Below, one piece after another: positions 19,560 through 29,118 of a DNA stretch of 64,000 nucleotides. The translations under genes were made by a program, and so were the position numbers. The notes beneath the pieces were generated by a model. It searched no databases and had not been told where the DNA came from. It saw only the letters and a program-made list of their open reading frames with translations. The stretch covers positions 744,001 to 808,000 of the forward strand of contig JADJWY010000023.1 of the NCBI GenBank assembly GCA_016716085.1, given 5' to 3'. Position 1 is the stretch's first letter. The number at the start of each line of letters is the position of its first letter. The DNA comes from Hahellaceae bacterium (GTDB taxonomy: Bacteria > Pseudomonadota > Gammaproteobacteria > Pseudomonadales > Oleiphilaceae).

Positions 19560-20012
19560 TCAACTATTGAGGCACTCACCCGGCACCTTATTCAACTTGA
19601 GCCAATACTTGGCAAGGACATCCATTTGATTCACAAATTGCTTATAATCCAGCGGCTTTTTGATGTAACTGTTGGCACCCAGACGGTAGGCCTCAAGCAT
19701 CTCCGCCGGTTCGTCAGACGAGGTAAACATAATCACCGGCATCCATTGGGTTTCAGGATGCTGGCGCACCGCTTTGAGTACTTCCAGGCCATTTAGCTTG
19801 GGCAGTTTGATGTCAAGCAGAATAATGCCCAGGCGCGATGCCCGATCAGTCTGAGCGCCGGTGGCTTCCTGCCCATAAAGATAATCCAGCGCCTGTTCAC
19901 CGTCCTCAACGACAACCACCTTATTCTTCTTGTCGACCTGCTCAAAGGCGCGAATAGCCAACAGCTGATCGTCCGGGTTATCTTCGACCAGAAGAATATT
20001 CAGTTTATCCAT
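19560..20012 (-). CDS. Single-domain response regulator (Rcp type)
   Basis: 150 residues from the ATG at 20010-20012; a start 7 codons earlier is possible but adds nothing conserved. It is a lone receiver: acidic pair ILLVEDNPDD, phospho-Asp in ILLDIKLPKLNG, Thr/Ser in MFTSSDEPAEM, and Lys in SYIKKPLD. Such Rcp-like proteins pair with phytochrome-type kinases and relay phosphate to a partner. It sits between the kinase and the REC-GGDEF-EAL gene, so a shared phosphate flow is inferred. Confidence 0.92.
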   Translation of the reverse strand: MDKLNILLVEDNPDDQLLAIRAFEQVDKKNKVVVVEDGEQALDYLYGQEATGAQTDRASRLGIILLDIKLPKLNGLEVLKAVRQHPETQWMPVIMFTSSDEPAEMLEAYRLGANSYIKKPLDYKQFVNQMDVLAKYWLKLNKVPGECLNS

Positions 20013-20050
20013 ACATAACGCTCGGCTTGTCATTGTTATTGCGTCCTAGT

Positions 20051-21511
20051 TTAGTCCCCTTGTCGACTGCAAGGCAATCGGATAATGAAGGTGGCACCCT
20101 GACCAGGCTGAGCATCTGCCCGGATCTCGCCCTGATGTCTGGCGACCACCCGATAAACCGTGGCCAGACCGATTCCAGTGCCTTCGAACTCGCTGACAGC
20201 ATGTAAGCGATTGAATGCGACAAATAATTTATCCACGTATTTCATATCAAAGCCTGCGCCATTATCGGCCACACGGACCTCAATCCCGTCGTTATGCGCC
20301 TGGGCTGTCACCTCTATTTTTCGCTCCGAATTGCGAGAGGTGTATTTCCAGGCATTCGCAATCAAATTAAAAAATGCGATCCGCAGCAGTTCAACATCTC
20401 CCATACAGCGCATATCAGGCTGTACGTTAATGCCACCGGGGAGCGACATTCCCTCATACTGTTCCTGAATCTGGGCGGCGACCTCGTTAACCAGCTGGGT
20501 TAAATCGACGGGCCTCAGATTCAGGGTCGAACGTGTGACGCGCGACAGTGTCAGCATCCCATCGATCAAACGCCCCATTCTCTGGGTTGCCGCTCGCACC
20601 CGGTCCAGATAGTGAGTGGCCGTTGCATCGAGTTGATCCCGATAGTCATCCTGAATGGCCTGACTAAATCCGTCGATGGCCCTCAGGGGTTGACGCAAAT
20701 CGTGTGAAACCGAGTAACTGAAAGCCTCCAGCTCACGGTTGGCAACTGTTAATTCATGCGTACGCTCAGCCACGGTGCGTTCAAGCAGCTCATGACTCTG
20801 CAGGATCTGTTGATTCTGCAGGTCTATTTTTTCAATCATCAGATTAAACGCCCTGGCCATGCGTCCCAACTCGTCTTCGTTGGTTATCGGTGCGCGCAGC
20901 GAAAAATCACCCTTTTCGGCAATGCGATTGGCGGTATCAGACAGATCGAGCACTGGCCCGGAGATCATGCGCTGCAGTCGCAGGGTGATCACCAGCAACA
21001 ACAGGCCAGATCCCAAAATGGCGATCAGAGAAACGCCGACAAAACGCGCCATCCCTGCCTGCAGATCGCCCAGGTGTGACCGTAAAAAGAGTACTCCAAC
21101 CTGTTCACCCTCACTGACGATAGGATGCGACAGTTGAAAATAGCCCTTGACGAAGCCCCCCGACGACACCGGATCAACCGCATCGCAGTGCCCGGTGAGC
21201 GGCTCCCAGCGGGCCAGTATGGTCTGATCGTCTTCACCGAAGATGCAGGCTAACTCAATGGCTGGATTGTGCCGCAAACTATTCAACAGCTCCCCCAGGT
21301 GCTGCTGATCCTGAAACAGCAGCGCCGCCAGTGCCTGCTCTGCAAGAATGGACGCGGTAACCTGCAGTTCGTTGGCGAGTTGCTCTCGCAGCGTTTTATC
21401 CTGGTGCGCAATCAAGGTGGCGTTAACCAGAAGAATCCCCAGTAAACTGACCGAAAGACAGAGTGCGACCAATTTGACCTTGATGCTCCAATAGCGCCAG
21501 CGTCGGATCAT
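20051..21511 (-). CDS. Membrane sensor histidine kinase (HAMP, HisKA)
   Basis: 486 residues: two transmembrane segments (about 12-32 and 160-180) bracket a CHASE8-like periplasmic region; then HAMP, a coiled coil, HisKA with SVSHDLRQPLRAIDGF, and the ATPase domain with NLIANAWKYTS, VADNGAGFDM and FEGTGIGLATV. It autophosphorylates on the His of HDLRQ. The start overlaps the YfiR-like gene by 4 bases, which suggests that the periplasmic YfiR-like protein acts on this kinase rather than directly on a cyclase. Confidence 0.93.
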   Translation of the reverse strand: MIRRWRYWSIKVKLVALCLSVSLLGILLVNATLIAHQDKTLREQLANELQVTASILAEQALAALLFQDQQHLGELLNSLRHNPAIELACIFGEDDQTILARWEPLTGHCDAVDPVSSGGFVKGYFQLSHPIVSEGEQVGVLFLRSHLGDLQAGMARFVGVSLIAILGSGLLLLVITLRLQRMISGPVLDLSDTANRIAEKGDFSLRAPITNEDELGRMARAFNLMIEKIDLQNQQILQSHELLERTVAERTHELTVANRELEAFSYSVSHDLRQPLRAIDGFSQAIQDDYRDQLDATATHYLDRVRAATQRMGRLIDGMLTLSRVTRSTLNLRPVDLTQLVNEVAAQIQEQYEGMSLPGGINVQPDMRCMGDVELLRIAFFNLIANAWKYTSRNSERKIEVTAQAHNDGIEVRVADNGAGFDMKYVDKLFVAFNRLHAVSEFEGTGIGLATVYRVVARHQGEIRADAQPGQGATFIIRLPCSRQGD

Positions 21512-22056
21512 TGGATCACCTCAGCCGCCAGCTCCAGCAAACGGGAATTAACATCCAGCCCTTCTCCCCGAACCTGTTTCAGATTGACGGAAAAGCGAAT
21601 GAGATTACCTTCTGAATGCAGGCCAATCATCCCGCCATTGTTTTCAAACTCAGGAATGTCGCTGACGGTCAGAACAGGATAACCGCGCAAACCGTCCAGA
21701 AGTGGGGCAAACCGTCGTGCCTCAGACTTAGAAACAAAGACAAGTTGACATTTCGCGGCCTGGGATTCAGTTGTGATCACTGAAAACTGCAACTCCCGCC
21801 CCTGAACACGCTTACCGGCCAGGGTTGAGAGGCGCCCATCGAAAGGATCCAGACCGATGAGGCAAAGCTGCAGCGCCGCGTCTGGCTGCGCCACTGGCCA
21901 GGTCACAAATTTGGTAAAATTGAAAAGATAGACGGCCTTCACCTCGTATTCGGACCGGGGAGGTGCCGACCACACCGCAAAACTTAGCAGCGTAAACGTC
22001 AGGGCTGCAGCAACACGCCTGCCAGCGCGACTCCAGGCACCCCTACATTTATACAA
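21508..22056 (-). CDS. YfiR family periplasmic protein (DUF4154)
   Basis: 182 residues. The start is unsure: no ATG fits; TTG at 22054-22056 follows GGAGGAGG by 11 bases, and a TTG at 22075-22077 would include that site. The signal peptide is followed by the family core: EYEVKAVYLFNFTKFVTWP, LCLIGLDPF, GRELQFSVI, CQLVFVSKSE and GMIGLHSEGNLIRFSVNL. In Pseudomonas, YfiR is a periplasmic repressor of the cyclase YfiN and responds to redox state. Here the partner is probably the coupled kinase downstream. Confidence 0.88.
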   Translation of the reverse strand: MYKCRGAWSRAGRRVAAALTFTLLSFAVWSAPPRSEYEVKAVYLFNFTKFVTWPVAQPDAALQLCLIGLDPFDGRLSTLAGKRVQGRELQFSVITTESQAAKCQLVFVSKSEARRFAPLLDGLRGYPVLTVSDIPEFENNGGMIGLHSEGNLIRFSVNLKQVRGEGLDVNSRLLELAAEVIQ

Positions 22057-22117
22057 AGCTAAAGCCACCTCCTCCAAACGCCTTCCCTTTCATCGGATTA
22101 ACAGCTTGAGTATAGCG

Positions 22118-25100
22118 TCAGGTTGGCACATTGCCATTGTCGAGCCGCTTGCGATACAGGGCATAATAGGCCACCGGGATAACCACAAGCGTCAGGAGCG
22201 AAGACACCAGAATTCCGAAAATCAAGCTGATGGCCAGTCCGTTGAAAATCGGGTCATCCAAAATGAAAAAGGCACCCAGCACTGCCGCAAAGGCAGTCAG
22301 CAAAATAGGCTTCGTGCGCACAGCACTGCTGCGAATGATGGCCTGTCGGAAAGGCACGCCACGCGCATGCTCCTCACGGGCAAAATCGACCAGCAGGATG
22401 GAGTTGCGCACAATGATGCCCGCCAGCGCAATCATTCCAATCATCGAGGTCGCCGTGAACTGCGCGCCCAACAAGGCATGCCCAGGCATGACACCCAGCA
22501 AGGTCAGCGCAATGGGCGCCATAATCACCAGAGGCGTCCGATAGGAGCCGAATTGCGCCACCACCAGGAGGTAAATCAACACCATGCCTACGCCGTAGGC
22601 GATGCCCATGTCGCGAAAGGTTTCATAGGTGACCTGCCACTCGCCGTCCCATTTGATAGAAGGGGTCGCATCCAGGGTCGGCGGCCGGATGAACTGTTGG
22701 CCCAAGGCGCTACCGGATGCCTTTTCCAATTCCGCAACCGCTTCAAACATGCCATAGAGCGGCGAATCAAGTTCACCGGCCATGTCTGCTGTTACAAAAA
22801 TAACCGGCAACAAATCCTTCCGGTATAACGCCGCATCCTGAATACCCTTATGCAAGGTGACGACCTCAGATAAACGCCAGTTGCCACCCAGCCCACCCTG
22901 AATAGGCATTGACAGAAGCTGTTCGGGATTCGTCTTTACCGCGTCCGACACATCCACCACAACGGGGACCGCATATTTAGCCCGATCATTTCTAAGATAG
23001 GTGACCGGTGAAATGCCCGTCACGGCCGACAGCGTTTGTGTGATGGCACTGTAGGGAATTCCGAGCCGTGCGGCTTTTTCCCGGTCCACTTCGAAGACCC
23101 ACTGAGTGACGGGGGTTTCCATTGAACTATCGACGTCAACGATGCCATCCAAACCGCGTAAAACCGCCATCACCTCATTGGAAATCTGCTGCCGCTGGGC
23201 TTCATCGTAGCCATACACTTCGGCAACCAGCGGGGCTTGAACAGGTGGCCCTGGAGGGACTTCCACGACTTTGACATTTGCACCAAACGGGGCACCCGCC
23301 TGCTGAACTGCAGCCCTCAGGCCTTTAGCTATGGCGTGACTATCCCTCTGCCGTGCATGTTTGTCGACCAGATTGATCTGAATATCACCCTGGTAGGCCG
23401 CACGGCGCAAATAGTATTGACGGACCAGGCCGTTAAAATTGATGGGGGCGGACGCACCTGCGTAGAGCTGATAATTATCGACCTCCTCAACACGGGCGAC
23501 CTCTTTGGCAATCGCCTGCAAGGCCGCAAGTGTCGTTTCGACCGGCGTATTTTCAGGCATGTCCACCACCACCTGAATCTCCGACTTATTATCAAAGGGT
23601 AGCATTTTCAGGATCACCCACTGATAGACGGGCATCAGCAGGGTCAAGGCCACGCCTAGCAAACAGGCCAGATATAGCCCATGCCGACGGCGCCGCCCCT
23701 TAACAGGATCGACAAACCAGGCGACTGCCCTACCCGCTGCGGCAGACAGGCGATCGTCCTTGTTGGAAGCGGCGTCCATTGCAAGGCCCTGTCCATGATT
23801 CTTTGCATGTGTGTGGCTGCGCATGAGTCTCGCCGCCAGCCAGGGCGTGACAATGAACGCGACCAACAACGATATCAGCATCCCCATGCTGGCATTAATG
23901 GGGATCGGGCTCATATAGGGCCCCATTAGACCGGAGACAAAGGCCATCGGCATCAGTGCAGCGATGACGGTAAAGGTCGCCAGGATGGTAGCGCCCCCCA
24001 CTTCATCCACTGCCAGTGGGATGGCGTCGAGTAATGACTTTTGCCCCTGCGAGAGATGACGATGTATGTTTTCGACGACCACAATCGCATCATCGACCAA
24101 AATGCCTATCGAGAAGATCAGCGCAAACAAGGACACCCGATTCAAAGTGAATCCCCAGGCCCAGGACGCAAACAGCGTCAGCGCCAGCGTGACCACGATC
24201 GCCAGGCCGACAATCAATGCTTCGCGCAGACCCAGAGCGAAAAGAACCAATAAAATGACCGCACTGGTCGCAAAGACCAGCTTCATGATGAGCTTCGAGG
24301 ACTTTTCTGCAGCTGTCTGCCCATAATCACGGGTCACCAGCACCTCAACGGAATCTGGAATGACAACACCTTTAAGTTGCTGCAATCGCGCTTCAACCTG
24401 ACGGGTCACCTCAACCGCATTAACGCCGGGCTGCTTAGCCAGGGCCAGTGTCAGCGCAGGACGTTCATCCAGATCGGCATGGGGCGAGGCAGGACCGAAC
24501 CCCAAACGCACCGCATTGGCAAATTCGGTATTGTCGGGTCGTACGGCGGCAATATCCTGCAACAGAATGGGCTGTCCATTACTGGCGCCCACCACTAAGG
24601 TCGCAAGGTCTTGCGGTGTAGACAAAAAAGCGCCTGCCTGGATTGTAAAGCGTTCACCGTCGGCCACCCCCGCCGCGAGGGCGCTGCGTGAATTGCCCTG
24701 TTCCAGACTCCCCCTGACCGCCATATAGTCCAGGCCATAGGCGGACATACGGACAGGGTCTAACTCGACCGTCACCTGCTCCGCTGGCGCGCCAACCGTG
24801 TAGATATCACGGGTTCCCGGTACACGCTTCAGCTCACTCTCCAAGGTATGCGCGATGGGACGCAAGTCTACAGCGGTCAGACTGGGATCGCCCGACCAAA
24901 GTGTTATCCCCATGATGGGGACATCATCGATGCCTTTAGGTTTGATAAGCGGCGGAAGCGTACCCAGGTTGGCAGGCAGCCAATCCTGGTTGGAATACAC
25001 TTGATTGTAGAGTTTGACCAGGGCGTCCTGTCGGGGAACGCCCACCTTGAACTGCACCGTCAGAACCGACAATCCCGGCTGGGACACCGCATAGACATGC

Positions 25101-25357
25101 TCTACCCCATCAATTTCAGAAAGCACCTGCTCGGCTGGAACCGAGACCAGTTGCTCCACTTCGCGGGGAGAAGAACCGGGAAACGGCACGAAGATATTGG
25201 CAAAGGTGACATCAATTTGTGGCTCTTCTTCTTTGGGGGTAATCAGAACCGCGAAAAGCCCAAGCAGCAATCCTACTAAGGCCAGCAAGGGGGTAATTTG
25301 CGCAGACTGGAAAGCGCTCGCCAGACGACCAGCGATGCCAAATTTGGGTGCACTCAC
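22118..25357 (-). CDS. RND efflux pump permease (AcrB/MdtB family)
   Basis: 1079 residues, normal for RND pumps. A first transmembrane helix is followed by a large periplasmic domain, a second helix bundle with the proton-relay acidic pair in GILVDDAIVVVENI, a second periplasmic loop, and the last helices (LAGIIVRNSILLVDF). It exports drugs, detergents or metabolites using the proton gradient, together with the adaptor encoded just upstream (9 bases between stop and start). No TolC-type outer-membrane gene is adjacent, so an unlinked one is needed. Substrates are not readable from sequence. Confidence 0.95.
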   Translation of the reverse strand: MSAPKFGIAGRLASAFQSAQITPLLALVGLLLGLFAVLITPKEEEPQIDVTFANIFVPFPGSSPREVEQLVSVPAEQVLSEIDGVEHVYAVSQPGLSVLTVQFKVGVPRQDALVKLYNQVYSNQDWLPANLGTLPPLIKPKGIDDVPIMGITLWSGDPSLTAVDLRPIAHTLESELKRVPGTRDIYTVGAPAEQVTVELDPVRMSAYGLDYMAVRGSLEQGNSRSALAAGVADGERFTIQAGAFLSTPQDLATLVVGASNGQPILLQDIAAVRPDNTEFANAVRLGFGPASPHADLDERPALTLALAKQPGVNAVEVTRQVEARLQQLKGVVIPDSVEVLVTRDYGQTAAEKSSKLIMKLVFATSAVILLVLFALGLREALIVGLAIVVTLALTLFASWAWGFTLNRVSLFALIFSIGILVDDAIVVVENIHRHLSQGQKSLLDAIPLAVDEVGGATILATFTVIAALMPMAFVSGLMGPYMSPIPINASMGMLISLLVAFIVTPWLAARLMRSHTHAKNHGQGLAMDAASNKDDRLSAAAGRAVAWFVDPVKGRRRRHGLYLACLLGVALTLLMPVYQWVILKMLPFDNKSEIQVVVDMPENTPVETTLAALQAIAKEVARVEEVDNYQLYAGASAPINFNGLVRQYYLRRAAYQGDIQINLVDKHARQRDSHAIAKGLRAAVQQAGAPFGANVKVVEVPPGPPVQAPLVAEVYGYDEAQRQQISNEVMAVLRGLDGIVDVDSSMETPVTQWVFEVDREKAARLGIPYSAITQTLSAVTGISPVTYLRNDRAKYAVPVVVDVSDAVKTNPEQLLSMPIQGGLGGNWRLSEVVTLHKGIQDAALYRKDLLPVIFVTADMAGELDSPLYGMFEAVAELEKASGSALGQQFIRPPTLDATPSIKWDGEWQVTYETFRDMGIAYGVGMVLIYLLVVAQFGSYRTPLVIMAPIALTLLGVMPGHALLGAQFTATSMIGMIALAGIIVRNSILLVDFAREEHARGVPFRQAIIRSSAVRTKPILLTAFAAVLGAFFILDDPIFNGLAISLIFGILVSSLLTLVVIPVAYYALYRKRLDNGNVPT

Positions 25358-25366
25358 AAAACCTCC

Positions 25367-26413
25367 TTACTGCCCGGACTGAGCTTGGCGAGACGCCGCA
25401 TCAGCGGCGCTCAGAAAGATCTGCTCACCTTCCTGTAACCCCGATAACACCTGCACCCGATCACCCTCACGATCACCGAGGCGGACTTGCCGCAATGAAG
25501 CCACGCCATCGCCCCCTGACACATATACCGCTCGTAACTCGTTGCGGCTGACTACCGCACTCACAGGCACCTGAATGAGCGATATTTCGCCCGTTTTCAC
25601 TTTCACCTTGACCCACGTGCCGGGATACAGAACGGTGCTGCCACTTTCCAGATCGGCTCGCAACTTGAACTGATGATTTTGCGCATCGGCATAAGGGTAT
25701 AACACGATCCCGGAGACTTTCACCTCGTTCCCGTCGCCGGTCTGCACACCAAGCATTTGATAACGACGAACAGGCTCGGCAACGCTCTGTGGCACCCAGG
25801 TGGTGACGCGCACTTTTTCCAGTGAAAACCCTGAAATCAGCGGTTTTCCAGGCGTTGCCAGTTCACCCACTTCCAGGTGGCGCTGCGTCACAATGCCTGC
25901 GTAGGGCGCTTGCACCCGGGTATAGGACAGTTGTCGGGTCGCCTCGGTCAACGTGGCTTCGGCGGCCTTGACTCGGGCGGTCGCCGCTTTCAAACCCGCC
26001 TCGGCACTGTCATATTGCGACTGAGAGACTGTTTTTTTATCAAAGAGCTGGCGCACACGCTCATACTGTCGCGCGGCCTCCGCAACTCGCGCCTGAGCCT
26101 CGGCAAGCTGCGCCACGGCTTGCTCCTGACGCGCGTCCTGTTCAGCACTTTCCAGTGCCAGCAGGTTCTGGCCTTTGGTGACAACACTGTCCACATCCAC
26201 AAACCATTGCGCTATTCGCCCCTGAGTCTGCGCAGAAATCGTCCCCTGGTTGACCGCCTCGATCAGACCATCAAGGCTTAACCATTGCGTAACAACGCTC
26301 CGTTGCAAGGTCACTATCCCTGACTCAGTGGACTCTTTTGGGGCTTCAGCCTGCGCGAATGCACTCAAACAGAAGAAGAGGAATACAGACCCTGCCCATG
26401 TGGCTGCTTTCAT
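25367..26413 (-). CDS. RND periplasmic adaptor (membrane-fusion protein)
   Basis: 348 residues from the ATG at 26411-26413, chosen for GGAG upstream. A signal peptide (FLFFCLSAFAQA) without lipobox is followed by the lipoyl half (GTISAQTQGRIAQWFVDVDS), an alpha-hairpin coiled coil rich in Ala/Gln/Glu, the second lipoyl half (YAGIVTQRHLEVGELATPG), beta-barrel and membrane-proximal domains. It links the inner-membrane pump to an outer-membrane channel. It lies 64 bases downstream of the kinase gene on the same strand and probably belongs to the same transcript. Confidence 0.94.
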   Translation of the reverse strand: MKAATWAGSVFLFFCLSAFAQAEAPKESTESGIVTLQRSVVTQWLSLDGLIEAVNQGTISAQTQGRIAQWFVDVDSVVTKGQNLLALESAEQDARQEQAVAQLAEAQARVAEAARQYERVRQLFDKKTVSQSQYDSAEAGLKAATARVKAAEATLTEATRQLSYTRVQAPYAGIVTQRHLEVGELATPGKPLISGFSLEKVRVTTWVPQSVAEPVRRYQMLGVQTGDGNEVKVSGIVLYPYADAQNHQFKLRADLESGSTVLYPGTWVKVKVKTGEISLIQVPVSAVVSRNELRAVYVSGGDGVASLRQVRLGDREGDRVQVLSGLQEGEQIFLSAADAASRQAQSGQ

Positions 26414-26477
26414 AGTGTCTCCGGGTTTTAGTTTCTTGTAGTCTAGGTTGGACGCCAATGGATCAGACTGATCCAGA

Positions 26478-27728
26478 TCATTTGTGGACTTTGTCGGCGA
26501 AGTGAATCGTCACACATTGACCTCTACCATACGGATCAACCTTAAAATGCCAGCGGTAACGCTCACATACCAGGGTACAAATGTAAAGGCCTAAACCGAC
26601 GGGCCGCTCCTCGGTCTGAGATTGTATGGGCATGAGATGGGGGACCATCGAGGACTCACCCCCGTCATCACAGATCGACACGCGCTCACCGCTCACTCGA
26701 ATGTTGACCGCGCCCGTCGTATGCGCAAGCGCATTACTGATAAGATTATGCATCAGCATACGAAGCAGCGCCGGCTCAGCGTTGACGAAGGGCTCCCGTG
26801 TTTCCCATTCAAGTGAGAGGCGGGGTTCGTTCGCCGCATCCAGCTGCTGATAGTCTCCGCACAACTGCTCAAGCAGAGGTCTGAGTGCTACCGCCTGCCT
26901 CTCATCTGCCGTGGCCCCTCGCCGAAGCAACAACAAGCCATGCACATTTTCAGACATTTCCCGCGCTGAGCGAAGAATGCGCTCCAGCGTGCGCGCATCG
27001 TCGTCCTGCAGGCGCCCCCGCTTCTCTATCACCTCAGCAGCCCCCAACACGACCGCAATCGGTGTACGCAACTCGTGACTGGCCATCGCGATCATATCCC
27101 GCTCCCGCGTCAGAAACAGACGTTGCTGGTCCTGGTAGCGGTTAACCGCCTGCGCAATGTCCCGCAACTCACGCTCCTGATAATTCTCATCGACGCGGCC
27201 TGACACCGACGCTGGATCGAGTGCCTCACGCGCCAGGCGACTCAGAGGCCGGGAAATTTGACGCGCCGTCAGTACTGCGAGCAATAAACTGACCGCAATC
27301 ACCGCCCCGATAAAGCCCAAAAACAAGCGCCCATACGCCGACTCGCGCGCCTCAAAAACCGCCAGATCTTTGGCGAAGTAGTAAGTGCCATGGTCGTAGT
27401 TGCCCGTAATGATTTCATATTCGTTTTCAAGGATTTCAAGCTCCCCTCGAAAGGGGACCGGCACCTGATTGAACAGAACAGGCAGCTCAGTCGCCCGATC
27501 AGCATCCGCAGGGAGATACGCGAACACCAGGGTACCGGAGGCAAAGTGATGCGACTCGCGTTTATCCACCGACTCCAGTAAGTAAGCAAGTTCGACCTGT
27601 TCATCCTGCGCCAGTGTCACCGCCTCCAGATCTTCCAGGGCATGCCAGGCCACGGCAACGGCCAACAGCAATCCTGCCAGGTTGGACCAGAACACACGCT
27701 GAAAAACCCGTCGGGACAGCGTCACCAC
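26478..27728 (-). CDS. Sensor histidine kinase of the eptA locus
   Basis: 416 residues: two transmembrane segments, a small periplasmic loop, a HAMP-like linker (TARQISRPLSRL), HisKA with MASHELRTPIAVVLGA, and an ATPase domain with LLRMLMHNLISNALAHT and ERPVGLGLYI. It senses an envelope signal and phosphorylates the OmpR-type regulator encoded 3 bases upstream. Grouping with EptA and a PAP2 phosphatase suggests PmrB-like or related antimicrobial-peptide sensing; the small loop lacks an obvious iron-binding ExxE, so the signal remains open. Confidence 0.92.
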   Translation of the reverse strand: MVTLSRRVFQRVFWSNLAGLLLAVAVAWHALEDLEAVTLAQDEQVELAYLLESVDKRESHHFASGTLVFAYLPADADRATELPVLFNQVPVPFRGELEILENEYEIITGNYDHGTYYFAKDLAVFEARESAYGRLFLGFIGAVIAVSLLLAVLTARQISRPLSRLAREALDPASVSGRVDENYQERELRDIAQAVNRYQDQQRLFLTRERDMIAMASHELRTPIAVVLGAAEVIEKRGRLQDDDARTLERILRSAREMSENVHGLLLLRRGATADERQAVALRPLLEQLCGDYQQLDAANEPRLSLEWETREPFVNAEPALLRMLMHNLISNALAHTTGAVNIRVSGERVSICDDGGESSMVPHLMPIQSQTEERPVGLGLYICTLVCERYRWHFKVDPYGRGQCVTIHFADKVHK

Positions 27729-27731
27729 AGC

Positions 27732-28424
27732 TCAGTCCACCCATTCAGGATCAAAGGAATAACCCCGACCGTGATGGGTACGAATCAACCCTCGGCCAAA
27801 TTCAGCCGCTAATAGCTTGCGAAGGCTATAAACATGCGTGCGCAGAGAACTCAAATCCCCCTCATCAATGCCCCACAGCGCCTGGCTGAGCGCCTGATAT
27901 GTCACCAAATTTGGATGTGCACGAAGAAGGTTTTCAAGGATCGTGGCATGGTAACCCACGAGTTTGGCACGCTTTCCCTGCGCATTCAGCACTTCCAGCG
28001 TTCCAGGATTAAAGATGAAACCACCGGCCTCGACCTGCCCCGAAGAAGGGCGGCTACGCCGGGTGAGCGCTTGCAAGCGCATTTCCAACTCTCGCAGGTT
28101 GAAGGGCTTAACCAGATAGTCGTCAGCCCCAGCACGGAATCCCAGGGCTTTATCATCGATGGAATCGCGTGCGGTCAAAAAAAGAACCGGGGTCTCCCGC
28201 TTTAAGTCTTCCCGCAAGCGGCGGCAGAGCGTCAACCCATCGACACCGGGCAGGCCGACATCGAGCACAATCACATCGTAAGCATTGGTCGCCAGAAGGT
28301 GAAGTGCCGTCAACCCATCTGCAGCGTGATCAAGCTGATAAGCCTCTTCTCCCAGAAACTCAAACAGATTTTCCGCCAACTGACGATTGTCCTCCACAAT
28401 CAGAACCCGCAATAGACTCACCAC
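27732..28424 (-). CDS. OmpR-family response regulator
   Basis: 230 residues: receiver with phospho-Asp in VIVLDVGLPGVDGL and Lys in LVKPFN, and a C-terminal winged helix (SLRTHVYSLRKLLAAEF, HHGRGYSFD). It likely controls this operon. Its first 65 bases lie inside the end of the PAP2 gene in another frame; a shorter start is not favoured because the receiver begins at residue 5 (LRVLIVEDN). Three TTTGA repeats at 11-base spacing upstream of eptA are a candidate target, since OmpR-type proteins bind such direct repeats. Confidence 0.93.
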   Translation of the reverse strand: MVSLLRVLIVEDNRQLAENLFEFLGEEAYQLDHAADGLTALHLLATNAYDVIVLDVGLPGVDGLTLCRRLREDLKRETPVLFLTARDSIDDKALGFRAGADDYLVKPFNLRELEMRLQALTRRSRPSSGQVEAGGFIFNPGTLEVLNAQGKRAKLVGYHATILENLLRAHPNLVTYQALSQALWGIDEGDLSSLRTHVYSLRKLLAAEFGRGLIRTHHGRGYSFDPEWVD

Positions 28425-29118
28425 GCTCTCCTACTTTTGACGAAATAGTACTCCGCGTCAGCCAAAAAAAGCCAGCGACAGCCGTGAACCAGCAGATCCC
28501 CAGCGTCCAAAGATCGTGAGAAAGAAAGTGAGCACCCCGAAGTTGTTGAGCCGCACCAAAAATGCCACCCAGCGTCAGCCCCAAAACAAGGGCCGGAGTT
28601 TGCCAGCGGGGAGAGTACAATCGAGCCAGAAAGTACAAGGCAACCCAGACATAGCCTCCGCTGGCGTGCCCTGCCGGGAAACAGCGCCCGCCCCCATCGA
28701 TCGTGTTGAAGACATTCGCCGCTTCCAGACTCAAGAGTCCACCGTAGCGAGACAAATCCCACGGGCAACTGCCATCCGTCATTGCCTTCAGCCCGTTTAC
28801 GATACCCAGGCTAACCAGGATGACACCGATTGTTGTCCCAAGACCTGGCAAAAACGGTCGAAATCGCCTAGACAAGGCCGACACAACCAGAGCACTCAGC
28901 AAAATGACTGCGAGCACCGTCGACAACACCCGTCCATCATGATGAAGCACCTCACTGAACAGCCACTGGTCACGTAATTGCCAGCGTCCGCCCTCCAGTC
29001 GAAACAATTCATCTGCCAGCGCGAAATCCGCCCCTAACCCATAGATCAGAACCAAGATCAGGCTGAGAGCCCAAAATGGGATCGCCACATGCCACTGCCG
29101 GTCTATAACGGGCATCAT
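28360..29118 (-). CDS. PAP2-family membrane phosphatase
   Basis: 252 residues with about six membrane segments. Phosphatase motifs: KAMTDGSCPWDL (first motif, with the usual RP replaced), CFPAGHASGG (second, catalytic His) and LRGAHFLSHDLWT (third). This form, with PAGH instead of PSGH, is common beside EptA enzymes and is expected to act on lipid A or isoprenoid phosphates at the periplasmic face. The start overlaps eptA by 4 bases. The C-terminal 22 residues are polar and overlap the regulator gene, so the tail may vary freely. Confidence 0.88.
   Translation of the reverse strand: MMPVIDRQWHVAIPFWALSLILVLIYGLGADFALADELFRLEGGRWQLRDQWLFSEVLHHDGRVLSTVLAVILLSALVVSALSRRFRPFLPGLGTTIGVILVSLGIVNGLKAMTDGSCPWDLSRYGGLLSLEAANVFNTIDGGGRCFPAGHASGGYVWVALYFLARLYSPRWQTPALVLGLTLGGIFGAAQQLRGAHFLSHDLWTLGICWFTAVAGFFWLTRSTISSKVGERGESIAGSDCGGQSSVGGKSV

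Noticed and set aside
22106..22828. Open frame of 240 codons antisense to the RND pump
   Set aside because: Composition (Gln, Arg, His rich) and lack of motifs show it is a shadow of the real gene.
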